A stretch of 64,000 bases of DNA from Trichoderma breve (taxonomy: Eukaryota; Ascomycota; Sordariomycetes; Hypocreales; Hypocreaceae). Position numbers and translations under genes: made by a program. Location: contig NC_079233.1 in assembly GCF_028502605.1 (NCBI RefSeq), forward strand, positions 3,658,001-3,722,000, read 5' to 3'. Shown here in pieces: positions 47,599 to 59,583 of this stretch. Position 1 is the first letter of the stretch; every line of letters begins with the position of its first letter. The notes below the pieces were generated by a model. That model was not told where the DNA came from, searched no databases, and saw only the letters and a program-made list of their open reading frames with translations.

Positions 47599-48877
47599 AT
47601 GGCATACGCTCAGCCTGACGAACATTTCTTCATCGAGGATGAACCCCAGTCCAGTACCCGAGCCCGGGAAACCGCCAAGATGCTCGCGCGCAGTCGGCAA
47701 GACACCATTGCCTGCGAGCTCTCTCGTCTTGCGGGCGAAGAGTACCTGGGGGATATCATGACGCATATGCGACACATGGAGGCATGTTGACCTCCAAGCC
47801 TGGACGATGAACAAACTCAGCCTTGTTCCTCCGTCTTCCTTATCCTTTTAAAGCCTGCTAACACTCAAACAGGAGGAGACTCTTCCCGATGCTAACCTCA
47901 TCGACATGCAACGTGAGATCCAATGGTTTATGCGACCTTACCTCATCGACTTCCTCATCGAGGCCCACGCCGCCTTCGCCCTGTTGCCCGAGACGCTGTT
48001 CCTCACCGTCAACCTGTTGGACCGGTACTGCTCACGGCGTGTAGTATATAAGCAACACTACCAGCTCGTTGGGTGTGCCGCTCTCCTCATCGCGGCCAAG
48101 TACGGCGACAAGAAGGACCGTGTGCCTCAGATTCACGAACTCAACAACATGTGCTGCGGCCTGTATGATGCTGGCATGTTCACCCAAATGGAGATGCACG
48201 TCCTCAACACCCTGGAATGGACCATCGGCCACCCCACCGTCGACTTCTTCACCCAGCTCATGGTTGCCGAGGAGCAGGACGACAAGGAGGTGGAGCACAT
48301 GGCTGCCTACCTGTGCGAGATTGCCCTGTACCATCGCGATTTTGTTTCGACAAAGCCCTCGATGATGGCACGCTCCTCCTTGGCCTTGGCGAGAGCCATC
48401 CTTGGAAGACCCGAGGTCAACGACGGCGACTGGGACCACACCGAGAACCTGACGCTGTTGACTCTCTCTCAACACCTCAACCAGCCCTCGCCTACCCTGG
48501 CCCGCAAGTACTCTTCATCGTCTCTGTCCAAGGTTTCACAGAAGCTGGCCGACTTCATGGCCGAGCAGGCTGCGATGGCCAGGCGCCAGGCCGGCCCCCA
48601 GTCTCCTCCCGCCGAGCCTCCTTCAAGACACGCCGACATCTACAGCACTCCCCAGAAGGGCCATGGCCACGGCGCTGCTACCGGTTTCGACGGTTACCTG
48701 ACGCCTCCCATTACTCCCGACAACGCCTACGGAAACACGGCAAAGGTGGACTCGTACCACCAACTGCCGCCTCGATGTCCCGTTACGCCAACCCCCCAGA
48801 GCCATTCTTCTTCATATCCCCAGCACGTGCAGCAGTACGCCGCTTTTGTGAACCAGCATGGAATCCACCAGCAATAG
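47599..48877 (+). CDS. G1/S cyclin (Cln/Puc1-like)
   Basis: Exons 47599-47781 and 47873-48877 encode 395 residues. The intron begins with GC (gag|gcatgt) and ends with cag after a gctaac branch site, making it a GC-AG intron; this joins MRHME to EETLPDANLIDMQREIQW in phase. The cyclin N-terminal box spans about residues 60-175, with the RPYLIDFLIEAH, LDRYCS and AAKYGDKKDRVP motifs, and a second cyclin fold follows to about 300. The C-terminal 100 residues are Pro/Ser/Tyr-rich with SP/TP sites and probably disordered, a usual place for phosphorylation-driven turnover. G1 cyclins bind and activate Cdk1/Cdc28 to commit cells to division; filamentous fungi usually have one of this type (cln-1 in Neurospora). 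The region before it is long and contains upstream ATGs. Confidence 0.9.
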
Positions 48878-50425
48878 GAGCCTTGGTGGCGCATACGTTT
48901 GGCATAGTCGTCGATTAATTCAAGTACACCGCTTCTTCTCTTCCCTCTTGTCCATATTTGCTTATGGGTGGGAGGGGATGTTCATGTTTCAAACTTCGAG
49001 GTCATGGCTTTGGACTCACACCTCTTCCAAGCAATCACATTCAACCTGATAGTCACTCTCAGAATGATCTGTCTCATATCTACGTCATGGCATTTAGCGA
49101 TTGATTTTAATCCCTTATTTTTCTAGTCTTTTTTATTCATTTATTTCGCAATCAAATTTTCAGCAAGTCTTCATGGCACCAAAAAAATGGAACGCGGATC
49201 ATACCCAATTTTCCTCGAGTCGTTTTTTATTTCATTTTCAGTTTCTGCGCTTCTGGGCACTGTGTGTGGTTTCCACGGGTATGGTACCATGCTTATCCAG
49301 GAGTTGCGGGGACCCCCGATAGAAAAGGGGGTTCTATCTTTGTGGTGGATATAGTATTTGAGGGGATAGAGGAGTTGAAGGGGGAATTTGGCCAGCCTTG
49401 AGATGGGGGAACGGAAAGGAACACTAAAGAATGCAAAGTGGCCCCTGAAGAGAAAAAAGTCAAGGATACCACGGAGCGGAGGGGGACGCAAAGAAGCAGC
49501 CGAAAGTTTTTATTTTTTTTACTTTTTCACTCGACTTTCGGATCTAATCTCTACTTGGCATATGGGAGGAAACATGAGCCTTGCTGCAAGCAAGGCAATA
49601 TTGGTGTATAATTCTTTCGAACAGCAGATGGGAAACGGCGGAACGGAATAGCGCTCAGGCGCAGTGATACCCATCGCTCTCTTCCGGAAAGAAGGGATTG
49701 GACAGAGTGCTTTGCCGCCTATTTGGTCGATTGAAGGCGGCATTGAAAGGTTAGCCTCTCAAATACCCCTCGGCCTGTACATATAAGGTAGTGCGAACAG
49801 GCACAAAAAAAAAAGAAGTAAAAGTTCTTTGAAGCAGTGCGTGTGCTTTAGTGGTTCTTGGACAAGTGGTAGGCGCCTGTTTGGCCCATCTTGTATGTAA
49901 CGTGGTACAGCTAGTTGTATGGTAATCTTTCTCGCCTGCACTGGCGAGTGATGACGAGAAAATCCTTTGCTCCATGCTATGTAAAGTGGTGATGTTGATG
50001 CCATGATTGATGCCAACTCCATGGAACCCGTAAGGAGATTTACATGTAAGTCGAAATGCGACTTGGACTGTACGAGTACCTAGTTGGTATCACAGGTGAC
50101 GAGGCTCCCTCTATTCCCTCCCCAACACATCTATCTCTCTTTCTTTCTACAGAACTTTTAATCTCGGCGAATTTGGGGAGTCTGTCGCAGTCCGGGCCGT
50201 TGGTATGCGCCAAGAATGCGCAAGTTGGTGGATTTTAGTTTGATGGAAGGGCAAACTCGGGGGAATGTTCGTGAGAGGTTGACTAAGCTAGTCTACAAGC
50301 GGGAGGTGCAAAGCCGGTGTCATTTACAGCTGCATACGAATATACAATGTATGCAAGTGAGACGTTGGAAGGGAGAGGATAAAGGAAGGGGAATTAATTG
50401 TGTGAGGGTGATTGTAAACTTCTTC

Positions 50426-50500
50426 TTTTTTGGTGGCTGGGATTTATTGGTTTTTTTCTTTTTCTTTTGGTGGTTGGGAATTATTGATTTTTCTTTTTTT
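50426..50500. repeat. Diverged 38-bp tandem duplication, T-rich
   Basis: Two adjacent units share the order TTTTGGTGG(C/T)TGGGA, TTATTG, then a T/C run (first unit about 50426-50463, second about 50463-50500). They differ at several positions, so this is not a recent slippage product. Confidence 0.6.
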
Positions 50501-50602
50501 TTTCTTTTAGAAGAAAATCGGTGAGGTTGGTGGTGAGTTTAGTTTTGAAAAAAAGGGGGCGAGGGAGAGGGAGGGACTCTGAGAGGCTGACTGATGGGAA
50601 GA

Positions 50603-50621
50603 GGTTGGTTGGTTGGTTGGT
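50603..50621. repeat. GGTT microsatellite, almost five copies
   Basis: A perfect tetranucleotide array lies within purine-rich DNA. On the minus strand it reads AACC within a CT-rich stretch. No function assigned. Confidence 0.8.
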
Positions 50622-51950
50622 AGAAACAAAAGGAAGGCGAAAAAGAAGCAAAGAAGAGAAGAAAAAGAAGGTTGGGCTGCATGTGGGGGTTCGTTAGTTG
50701 TAAAAAGAGGGCAAATATTGGAAACAAAGGAAAACAAGAGAGATGCATGGGTGGGCATGAGATGAAACGAAACGAGGTTGGTTTTTTGGAAAGGGCTTTC
50801 ATGTTTGAGGTTTTTTTTGTTTGCGTTTGCGTTTACGTTTGAGGGAGTGATTTGTATGTAGGGATTGGGAGACAAAGGAATGGTTGGCTGGATGTAGGGG
50901 TTGGTTTGAGTGAGATCTGTGCTTTTTTTCCTTTGAGGGTTGAGGTATGTGATATTGGCTATGGTGGATAGACGCTATTTTTTCTTTGTGTGAGGAGGAT
51001 TTTTCAGTGAGTGGTTGGGAGGGGGCGCTGCTTTGTAGTGCCATTGTTTGTGCTTGATTCTGGCTATGATTGAATTGGATGGTTGGGAGATGAGGCTGGA
51101 TGTGCCTGGATGAGCTTTGATTGTCTGTTGGGTGATCTCTTTCAAGATATCATAACGGCGTTGATGGTGTTGCTGTGGTGTAAGTGAGTTACCCTGGAGA
51201 TGTACGACTGATGGATGTTGTGATGCGCCGTTGCCACGTGCGGTAATTTGTATTGAGGCATGATTCTAATTGGTGGAAACTTGTCTAAAGGACATGTAAG
51301 CTAGAAAAATAATTTGTGCAATTGTTGAATAAGCTGTGCTGTGAAATGATGCATTATTTGGTATAATAGTGCAAGATGTTCAAAATTGACGGTGAGACAT
51401 GATTGATGCAGAGATGACGCCTGTGTAAGCTCATACTACGTTGGCGAATATACATTTATCTGAGAAGCTGGAAATTGAGGCTCATGCAATGTTGGCAGTA
51501 TAATATTAATAGAATATCAACATGGTTGCGTATGCTTTGTGAGAATAGCATGAGTGATGGCCTCATAGTCGCACGGGAATAAAAATGGCCCACGGCCAAT
51601 ACAACGAGCCATGCTGGTATAGCAAACCACATAACAATGCATCCTGGGCTCCTGGAAGACGATATTTCTGATGCCTTATGCGTAGATATGATATTACAAA
51701 GAACTAAAAATAGGTTTTGTGACCGAATTTAGATTTCCCAAAGCTCCTTTGTGCTCCCAGAATGTCCGGAATAGGTATACAAAGGATGACTTGCTGTACT
51801 CGAAAATGGTCTTTTAGTCAGAATTTCCCAAATAATGAAGACCAATTTTATAGTTGATCCATTTCCTCTCTTCATTTTAGCATTTATCGTGACTTGAAGG
51901 TGCAGAAGGAAGCTCACAGTCGATACTTGAACAACTGATAATATCTCACA

Positions 51951-54900
51951 ATGACGACCCTCGCATCATGCACCGAGGTGCAAGAGATGGAGATTGACTC
52001 TTCAGATCCGATAATTCGATTTGAAATATCCACGAGCGCGGAAGACGTAACGGAGGATATTCTGCAGCTCGAACTTTTGGACCACGTCGAAAACATTCTT
52101 GGTGAGTCAGCCGTTTCGTTGTCCTGTATCTGGACGTCAAATCTAACCAACGTTTCGGTGTATAGAGAAGTTAGGAACCATCTTTTCTCAAAATTTTCAT
52201 AATTTACCGTCGGAAGTACAGCAGTTGTATGATTTGGCAAGGCCTGGTGACTTGTTACAACGCTTGAATCTTATCGTGAAAGGTCATGTTTTGGACAGCT
52301 TTTTACAAGAACATCCTCGCTGTCGTCGACTATTCTCACACCTATTTGGCTGCCGATACTCATACCTCAGAAACCAAACTTCAGGACACTACGGTATTGG
52401 CAATGAAGGCGCAAGCCAAACATCAACATTTCAAAAGACACATCCAACAAAAATGGATAGTGTGAGCTGGCTGCCAATTGCAAAAGGTAAAGCAAAATCC
52501 ATCGCCCTGACAGGAATGAGAAGGCTAATATGATATGAAGAGAACGCAGATGCAGAGAACACGGGAGACTTGGAGAATGAAGCTCCTGTAGGAGCCTCAC
52601 CAATAATGGCACCAAAAGACGCATTATCCGAGTGCATGGATGCTTTCAACAATTTCGATCCGCTACACAATGATTTAAACGGAAGTTTGGCCACCGCATG
52701 GTCATTATCACTTCAGGAGCTCGAAGTCGTGGAGAGAATGTACCAACATATGGACACCATCCTAAGTATGGAAGGCAGAAGGATCAACCAAGGGGCACCA
52801 AACGTGACATCGCAAGCTAAAGTGGCTTTCGCTGAATGTCTTGCCAACATATCAGACATCTCACAAAGACATCCAGAGAAGTTTCAGAAGAAGATATTTG
52901 GTCAGCTTCCTGCCAAATCCGGGATCGAGCTCGAGATGACTGTTGAGTTACCCAGCTCAGAAGAGAACGCCGATGAAGATGGAGATAGTATCATCCTCGA
53001 AGATGAGGTCATGGAAGACACAACACAACGATCCGGAATTTCCTTAACGCCCAGTGATTTGCAGCTACAGCCTTACAAAGGATGGTATATCGAGGGACCG
53101 AGGATCCAACTGTCTCGGGCCAAGAACTTCCTTGCCGACGAAGATACCGATCGCACGGTGGACTGGCAGCGCAAATTTGCAGAGCTGAAAGAGTACTTTG
53201 GCTACCTGAGCTCCATTTGGCAAGGCGAAGACTGGATCTACGATCTTGAAGAAGCCATCAATATGCTGCGAGTTCACCAGATATTTGAAAACTACTATTA
53301 CGGAAAACTGGAGCTCATCGTCGACCCTCCAACAGACTTGTTGCCGGAACAGAGCAAGAGGCTGCCACAAATTCCGGGCTCCAACATTGCGTTTCGCGGT
53401 GGGAGCGGTGTGCAGCGTGATGTGTCAGGGCCTCGACGTCTCCTTCACGCCGATGTGACGAGCGTGCATGATCGGCAGTATGAGATGCCGGCCGATGTCT
53501 TGAGAAGAGACTATCTCGAACCATACCGGAGCGATAGCGAAAAGTTCTGGGCGGCTAGCCCGTTTGCTGCCACCACAGTACCGGCAAACCTTGCAGCGTG
53601 CGAGAATAAAACGTACGAGGAGTGCATAAAGGGCGGCATCGTGAAGACGGCAAGATTCCTGGCCAGCAAAGACGACATTCATCCTCCGCATCAGAGTCAC
53701 GACAGCGCCTTGGAAGTCAACAGGGAGGCCCTGGAAGCATTTGCACAGTTTCGCGGCGGCAAGCGGGCGGCGCTGCAGCAGTGTCTCAACATCTTCACCC
53801 ACAATGAGAATCTAAAAATGTGCAAGACTAAGCAGGTTCTCACTCTTCCAGACCCTCCCGTTGAGAAGAAGCTGGACATGGGAATCATCTACCCTCACAA
53901 GATGTATGCAGAAGCCCCCGTGAAAGAGTCGCGAGATCCTTGGGCTTATACCAGAGCCTACCAGTGGTTTAAAAAGGAAGAGCAGCGCTGGGCAGAGTGG
54001 ACGAGGGAGCACGCCATTAAGGAAGCATATGATCATAAGAGATGGCGGAGAAGTGACAACCCTATCATGGAGCTCCCCGGAAACTGGAAGGGCCCTGTGT
54101 TGCCGGATCTGATGGATCGCGATATGAGCAGGACGTATAAGTTTCTGCGGCGTTGTCAGAAGATTCTTCAAGGACTCAAACGGGCGAAGAATCGAGCTCC
54201 TCGAGATTTCATCATAGGGGTTTTGGAAGCCGTGAATACCGGCCTGGCAGCGGAACCGATTACGAAGGAAATGTATTTGAGATTCAGTGAGCATGAGCTT
54301 GAAACAACTGACAGTGGTGTCACTTTCGCCATTGCCAATTTGCGGCCAACGGAGGCGGCATGGCTAGAGTACATCTGCCAGCCTTCGCGGAATCGCCCAC
54401 TGGAGCTGGAGGAATCTCTCGGAAAGCGAGGAGAGATTATGATGTCTAGAGTGACGCAGATGATGCAGGATATTGATCCCTTTTCGCTGTTCAGGGATAC
54501 GGAGCCGAAGACGATGGAGAAGTTCCTGAAGGAGCTGAATGCCACATGTGGTGGAGCGGTGAAGAGATATGAGTTTACGGAGAAGGATGTGAAGCAGCTG
54601 GCGCCAAAGCTGCGCGACTTGAGGATCATAAAGTGAGTTCCCTTTCTTCGTGATCATTACTGCAGAGTAGAGACTAACAACAATAGGCTTTACAAGAATG
54701 AGGTTACAGGAGAGTGGATGTTTGGGAGGCCAGAGACAGAGTTTCATCCCGAAGATTTGGTTAGATGGCCAGATCCTGAGTCTCAGCCCCCGGAAGAAGA
54801 GTCAGTTGCTCCCAACAACTCGCATGCCAGCTCTCAAAGCGAGGACATGGACCAGATCCAATACGACACAAGTGTGACCTCGACTGAGGGAATGGGGTTC

Positions 54901-56467
54901 GCATCGACTGAGGATTTCCTCATCCATCCCTGGGGCATGCCTCGAAGAGAAGACGTTCTATCTCTCCACGAATTCATAGAAAATCCAGTGACAAACCCTG
55001 AGTGGTGCGAGATGACGACCAACTTCTTCTTCTGTCTAGGCTACCGCCTCGGAAAGACACTCAGGGAACTGCAAGCCCGGCACGAGGAAAACGAGAAGAA
55101 GCTGAGCGACCCCAAGACACAAGAGTATAACAGCAACTTTCTTGACAAAATAATTTCTTACTGGGAAGAAGACACAGAGAAACGTCCCAACGATCCGGCT
55201 ACGAATCCTGCTAATACGAGCTCCTGGCGCATCACCATGACATATCCCGACGTGGTCAAGATTGCTGATCCAGATGCCTACAAAGAGCACAAGGAGGCTT
55301 GGACACAAGAAGAGTGGCCTGATTGCAAAGAGGCCTATGAATTGGTTCGCAAGAATCTTTTGCGCGAGGCAAATGAGAACAAGACGATGATATGGCCGCT
55401 GCATTTGCCGTATAACAGCTACGCCACGAGATACAAGGTCGCAGATCCAACGATTTGGCGGAAGCGCCTCTCAGAAAAGACGGCAGAGATATTGAACGAC
55501 AGCAATCTCGATGACGAAACCAAGAAATCTCGTGTCCAGGCTCTCAAAGTCCAGCTCCAGAAAGAAGAAGCCGAAGAAGAAAAGAAACAACATGAAGACG
55601 TCCTCGCAGCTCAAAAGCAGAGTCGAACCGCAATGCGCCGCGAGCCAGTCTGGACATTTGGTCATCCCTCGAGAAAGAAGCCTGTGCATATGTTTTGGGA
55701 CATTAATAACTGGCCGGTGCACTGGCAGTCTGAGAGCAGACAAAGAGTGATTAGGTCCAGAGGTCCAGCGAAACGAAAGAACTCAGAGGATGAGGCTGCT
55801 GATATTGAGGAAGATGTGACTGCTTTGGCTGAGGAGTTGGAAGAAGCTGCCGAGATACCGTTTTGGAAAAGGGCGGAGCAGAGACACAAGTTTGTCCCTG
55901 GGAGAGAAGAGTTTTGGATGGGAGATACGCCGTTGCAACGGAGGGAGTTTGAAGCCAGGATGAAGAAGAGTAAGTTTTCATCCCAAATCAAGAAATTGAT
56001 TCTCAAGAACAAGGAATCAACAGTAGAATGAGCTGACACTTTTAAAACACACAGGACTCGCGCCACCGTCGAGAAAGCGCACTTGGGGAGGTTTTCTCAA
56101 AGAAGCCTTCTTTGGCACTCCTACCATCACTGATAGGCGTGTTGCTGCTTCTGCCGAAGAATTCGGATTGCCGCCTGTGCCGCGACACTTGATTCCTCGG
56201 AGTCGACCGGCTAAAAGACGACGTATCGTGGGACCGCAACGAGAGGTTGAAGAAGAACGTGATTTGTTCGCAATAGCGAGAGGCGAGAAGAATTCCCGTA
56301 GAGAGCCCAATATCTTTACGATTGAGTCCCAGAGTTCGTCCCTGGAAGAAGGTCAGATTACGTTTTATATCCCCGAGACGAGGATGCAGGGCGAAGGACG
56401 CTTGGGCGATGTGATGGGGGTGGATGAGCCTATGGTTGAATACGTAAAACCGGCTAAGGGACGGTGA
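51951..56467 (+). CDS. Large uncharacterised protein, 1419 residues
   Basis: Five exons join in phase: 51951-52101, 52166-52486, 52541-54632, 54687-55969 and 56055-56467. All four introns are short GT-AG introns. I do not recognise the family. Visible features are a helical N-terminal region (residues 1-130), an acidic patch near 297-320, two long folded-looking regions (about 330-850 and 880-1110) rich in Trp, Tyr and Pro, a Lys/Glu coiled coil near 1132-1170 (about KVQLQKEEAEEEKKQHEDV), and a basic PAKRRR cluster near 1333 that could be a nuclear localisation signal. No signal peptide or membrane helix is seen. The regular hydrophobic pattern, clean splice sites and long uninterrupted exons argue for a real, selected gene. 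It converges on RPS2, with 358 bp between stops. Nuclear location is inference. Confidence 0.8.
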
Positions 56468-56825
56468 ATGCTATTGGAGATTGAATATACTATAAATCGG
56501 TTTGAGAATATTCGGAGTAGAATAGAGAATCGGGTTGCCTGTGTTTGAACAATTTCAGATTAGAAAGTTAGAAAGGCTGCGACTAAGGTCAATAAAAAGC
56601 GACAAAATTCACATCCAGTCACCAAAGGCACGTTGTTAGGCGCAATATTGAAAGAAAGCAACGCCAGTTGAAAATTTTTATTTTCTCATTCCAGATCATG
56701 GCCATTTTATATCCTCATGACGCTCATGTCCGAAAGTCCTAACCGGCCAAACCATGCAATGAAACACAAGTTGTATCGTGACTCCGCGCACCGTTTCCAG
56801 TCCTCACCACTGCACAACCCCTTCT
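56468..56825. other. Convergent 3' flanks of the 1419-residue gene and RPS2
   Basis: This 358-bp AT-rich space must contain both 3' UTRs and poly(A) sites. No gene is seen. Confidence 0.6.
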
Positions 56826-57848
56826 CTAGTATCGCTTGCCGTCCCTCAGGGTATCGGAGAACTCCTCCAGGGGAGATCGGATCAGCTTCGTCTCCTTCCA
56901 CAGGTTGGGGGTCAGGAAGCCGTAGGTGTTGGAGACGGCGGAGAAGGTGGCCTTGAGGGTGTTCTCGAGGGTCTTGGTGGAACCGGCGGATGAAGAGTAG
57001 GCATCCTCAACACCGGCGAGCTGGAGGAATCGCTTGACAGCGGGGGAGGCGACGATACCGGTACCACGGGGGGCAGGGATCAGCTATTGGAGAAGTTATG
57101 TCAATGAACCATTCCTACCAAATTCTCTTTCAAACACAACCGATGGACTGGGTGAAGCTTACTCGGACAGTGACGGAACCGCACTTGCCGGACTCCTTGC
57201 AGGGCAGGGAGTGAGGCAGACCGAGGTTGGAGCCCCAGTATCCTCTTCGGACGGGGATGACGCTCAGCTTGGCGATGATGATGGCGGCACGGATAGCAGT
57301 GGCGACTTCCTTGGAGGTCTTGATTCCGAGACCGACGTGGCCCTCGGAGTCACCAATGATGACGATGGCCTTGAATCGGGTGCGCTGACCGGCACGGGTC
57401 TGCTTCTGGACGGGCTTGATCTGTAATTCGTGAAAAGCAATCTAGTTAGCGCAACTGTCCATTTTTGAAGCGCTCTCGCTCAAAATTCCGCTATACGCTT
57501 CCAACCCATCCTCTGAGAGGAAACCGAGCAAGAATTGAACCCTAAAAAGGGGCCGTAAAAGGAGGTAATCCGCACCTTCATGACCTCATCCTTCAGCTTG
57601 GGGAGGAACTGGTCGACAATCTGGTACTCCTTGATGGGCAGAGAGTGCAGGTAGATCTCCTCCATGCTGTTGATCTTGCCAGCCTTGACGAGACGGCCCA
57701 GCTTGGTGACGGGCTGCCACTCCTTCTCCTCAGACTTGCCGCCACGGCGACCACGGCCACGGCCACGACCACGGCCACCACGATCACCACCACGGGCACC
57801 GCCCCGAGAAGCAAAACCACCGCCACGAGCTCCGCCGCGATCAGCCAT
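56826..57848 (-). CDS. RPS2: 40S ribosomal protein S2 (uS5)
   Basis: Exons 57576-57848, 57163-57420 and 56826-57083 encode 262 residues, the normal eukaryotic size. The Gly/Arg-rich N-terminus (repeated RGG and GRGRG, residues 4-38) is the usual arginine-methylated tail. The S5 RNA-binding domain begins at [32 protein letters not shown] and [18 protein letters not shown] follow in exon 2. The S5 C-terminal domain ([20 protein letters not shown]) is in exon 3. In the ribosome uS5 sits near the mRNA entry channel and supports decoding fidelity. The first intron (57421-57575, 155 nt) is longer than most in the window; ribosomal-protein introns sometimes carry small RNAs, but no box C/D or H/ACA pattern was evident. 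Confidence 0.96.
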
Positions 57849-58521
57849 TGTGAAGTTCTGGAGTTGTTGTTTGTTGGGCGAGGGACTTGGAGTCGGGATT
57901 TGACGATGCGCAGGATCGGCCCTGATGTTGTATTTGCTCGAGTTGTGGCCCTCGTACTGGGGGAACTTTTTCGCTGGCGGGGTCTAGTACAGCTTGGGAA
58001 TTTTTACGGGTGTGGTCTGGGTTAGGCGAGCCCTAACAAAGACCTGTGGGTCGCTGCCTCAATTGTTAGGCGAAAAACATGTGGGTCGGTGTGGCTGTCA
58101 CCGAGATGCTGAATAAGGCTCACCTCGGTGAGTCAGCACCGAAATTGCATGTGTTCGTGTCTTCTGGGCCTCGGTGGGATCGAGAAAGATTGAAAATGGG
58201 AAAACAAAGCTTGATCGATGGATTCTAACATCACTAGACGCGAGAAAAAGAAAGGGCAAAAGTGGAAACTTGCTAATTCTGTTGACACAATTTTGTTTCG
58301 GCCGCGCAACGTACACTGAGTTTCACCCGATAGATAGGTTGGCATGAAAAGCTGAGAAGGCTGAGACCACGATATCGCACAAAGCAGAGAACAAACACGA
58401 GCTGGAGAGACTCCGTAATTCAATATTCGTACACGGCCTGAGGGGCGTAGTAATCATAAAAAAAGAAAAGGGAGGGTATCGTGGCTCAAATAAATCGACA
58501 GCAAGCTGTACAAAAGTCTCC
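57849..58521. other. RPS2 promoter and sulfurtransferase 3' flank
   Basis: These 673 bp precede the RPS2 start and follow the stop of the next minus-strand gene. TTAGGCG occurs twice (58022-58028 and 58067-58073), and GTTAGGC-type words recur, a possible ribosomal-protein promoter element. No gene is seen. Confidence 0.5.
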
Positions 58522-59583
58522 CTACTCCGACTTGACGATCAAATTCTCCGATGGCTGAACTCGCTGAGCCCATTCTCTGTTTCTCTGTTAGTCGATAATC
58601 ATAGATATGTTGAAAGAACACAGTGCTACTTACGTCCAACTACCATCATAAACCCTTCTGGCGTTGGGGTACCCTGCTGCTTCCAGAGCGGTATCGATGG
58701 CACAGGCTGTAACGCCAGTTCCGCAGGTTGAGATGATGGGCTTGCTGGGGTCAATTCCCTTCTCCTCAAACAGCTGTTTCAGCTTATCCGCGGGGAGGAA
58801 AGCCTTTGTTTCTGGATCAAGGAGGGCGCTGAACGGAACGCTGATTGATCCTGGCATGTGGCCAGAAGATAGACCCTCGCGAGGCTCTGGGTCCTTGCCC
58901 GTAAACCGACCATTGGGTCTTGCGTCCAAGATCTGAATACCTTCTGCTCCCTCCTTGTTAGAGTCCAAGACCACCTCTCTGACCTCCTCAAAGCTGGCAA
59001 CTCTCTCCGATGCAAGCTCTGGGATGGGATACGGGTTGCACTCGACGTTGTATAGCTCTCCGGACTCGGTGGGTAGCCCCTCAGCAACCCACTGCTTGAA
59101 GTTGTTCAAGATGTGCACTTTGGGGTGACCAAACGCCCTGAATGTCCATGCTACGCGAGGAGCACTAAAGATTCCGAGCTCCTTTGTGTCGTAGACGACA
59201 ACAACATCCTCTCGTCGGATACCCAATTCGCTCATAGCAGCTGCGAAACCTTTGGCATCCGGCAGCATGTGAGGGTATGGGCTGCGCTTGTCGATGGCCT
59301 TGTCTAGGTCAAAGAAGCGAGCCTTTGGGATACGCTGCTCGCGGAAGACCTGGATGCCGGTCCTCTCATCGTTGGGAAGGAACCAGGCGGCGCACAGGGG
59401 AATCACTCGGGGATCGGGACTGATCGGAGACGGAGGGTTCTTCTTCAGGGCCTCGTGAAGCTCCTTGGGAGTGACCAGGTAGGACGAGAGACTGCGTCTG
59501 GTCGACATGCTGGTCCGCAGGAAGCGGTTGCCCAGTCTGGAAAGGCCAATCCGAGCAGATTGGCCAGCAACAACAGAGGCCAT
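58522..59583 (-). CDS. TUM1: Mitochondrial-type 3-mercaptopyruvate sulfurtransferase (Tum1-like)
   Basis: Exons 58634-59583 and 58522-58576 encode 334 residues. Two rhodanese domains are present: an inactive N-terminal one (about residues 38-175) and a catalytic one (about 195-325) with Cys287 in CGTGVTAC. The CG(S/T)GVT loop is typical of mercaptopyruvate sulfurtransferases rather than of thiosulfate-specific enzymes. The last intron splits the family C-terminal motif YDGSWTEW. The first 36 residues are basic, Ser/Arg-rich and free of acidic residues, as in mitochondrial presequences. Met26 (MSTRRSLSSY) could start a cytosolic form. In yeast Tum1 passes persulfide sulfur to Uba4 for tRNA thiolation, alongside mercaptopyruvate metabolism; this role is inferred by family. 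Confidence 0.92.

Larger units (their letters stand above)
48878..51950. other. 3-kb intergenic region with polypyrimidine and duplicated tracts
   Basis: The region lies between two plus-strand genes. It contains the cyclin 3' UTR, a 38-bp T-rich tandem duplication (50426-50500), a GGTT microsatellite (50603-50621) and a long run that is CT-rich on the minus strand (about 51000 down to 50530). The last looks like the leader of a minus-strand transcript, but no convincing minus-strand protein follows it. No gene is called. Confidence 0.45.

Noticed and set aside
57421..57575. Possible snoRNA in the first RPS2 intron
   Set aside because: No box C plus box D pair or H/ACA hairpin arrangement was evident by eye.
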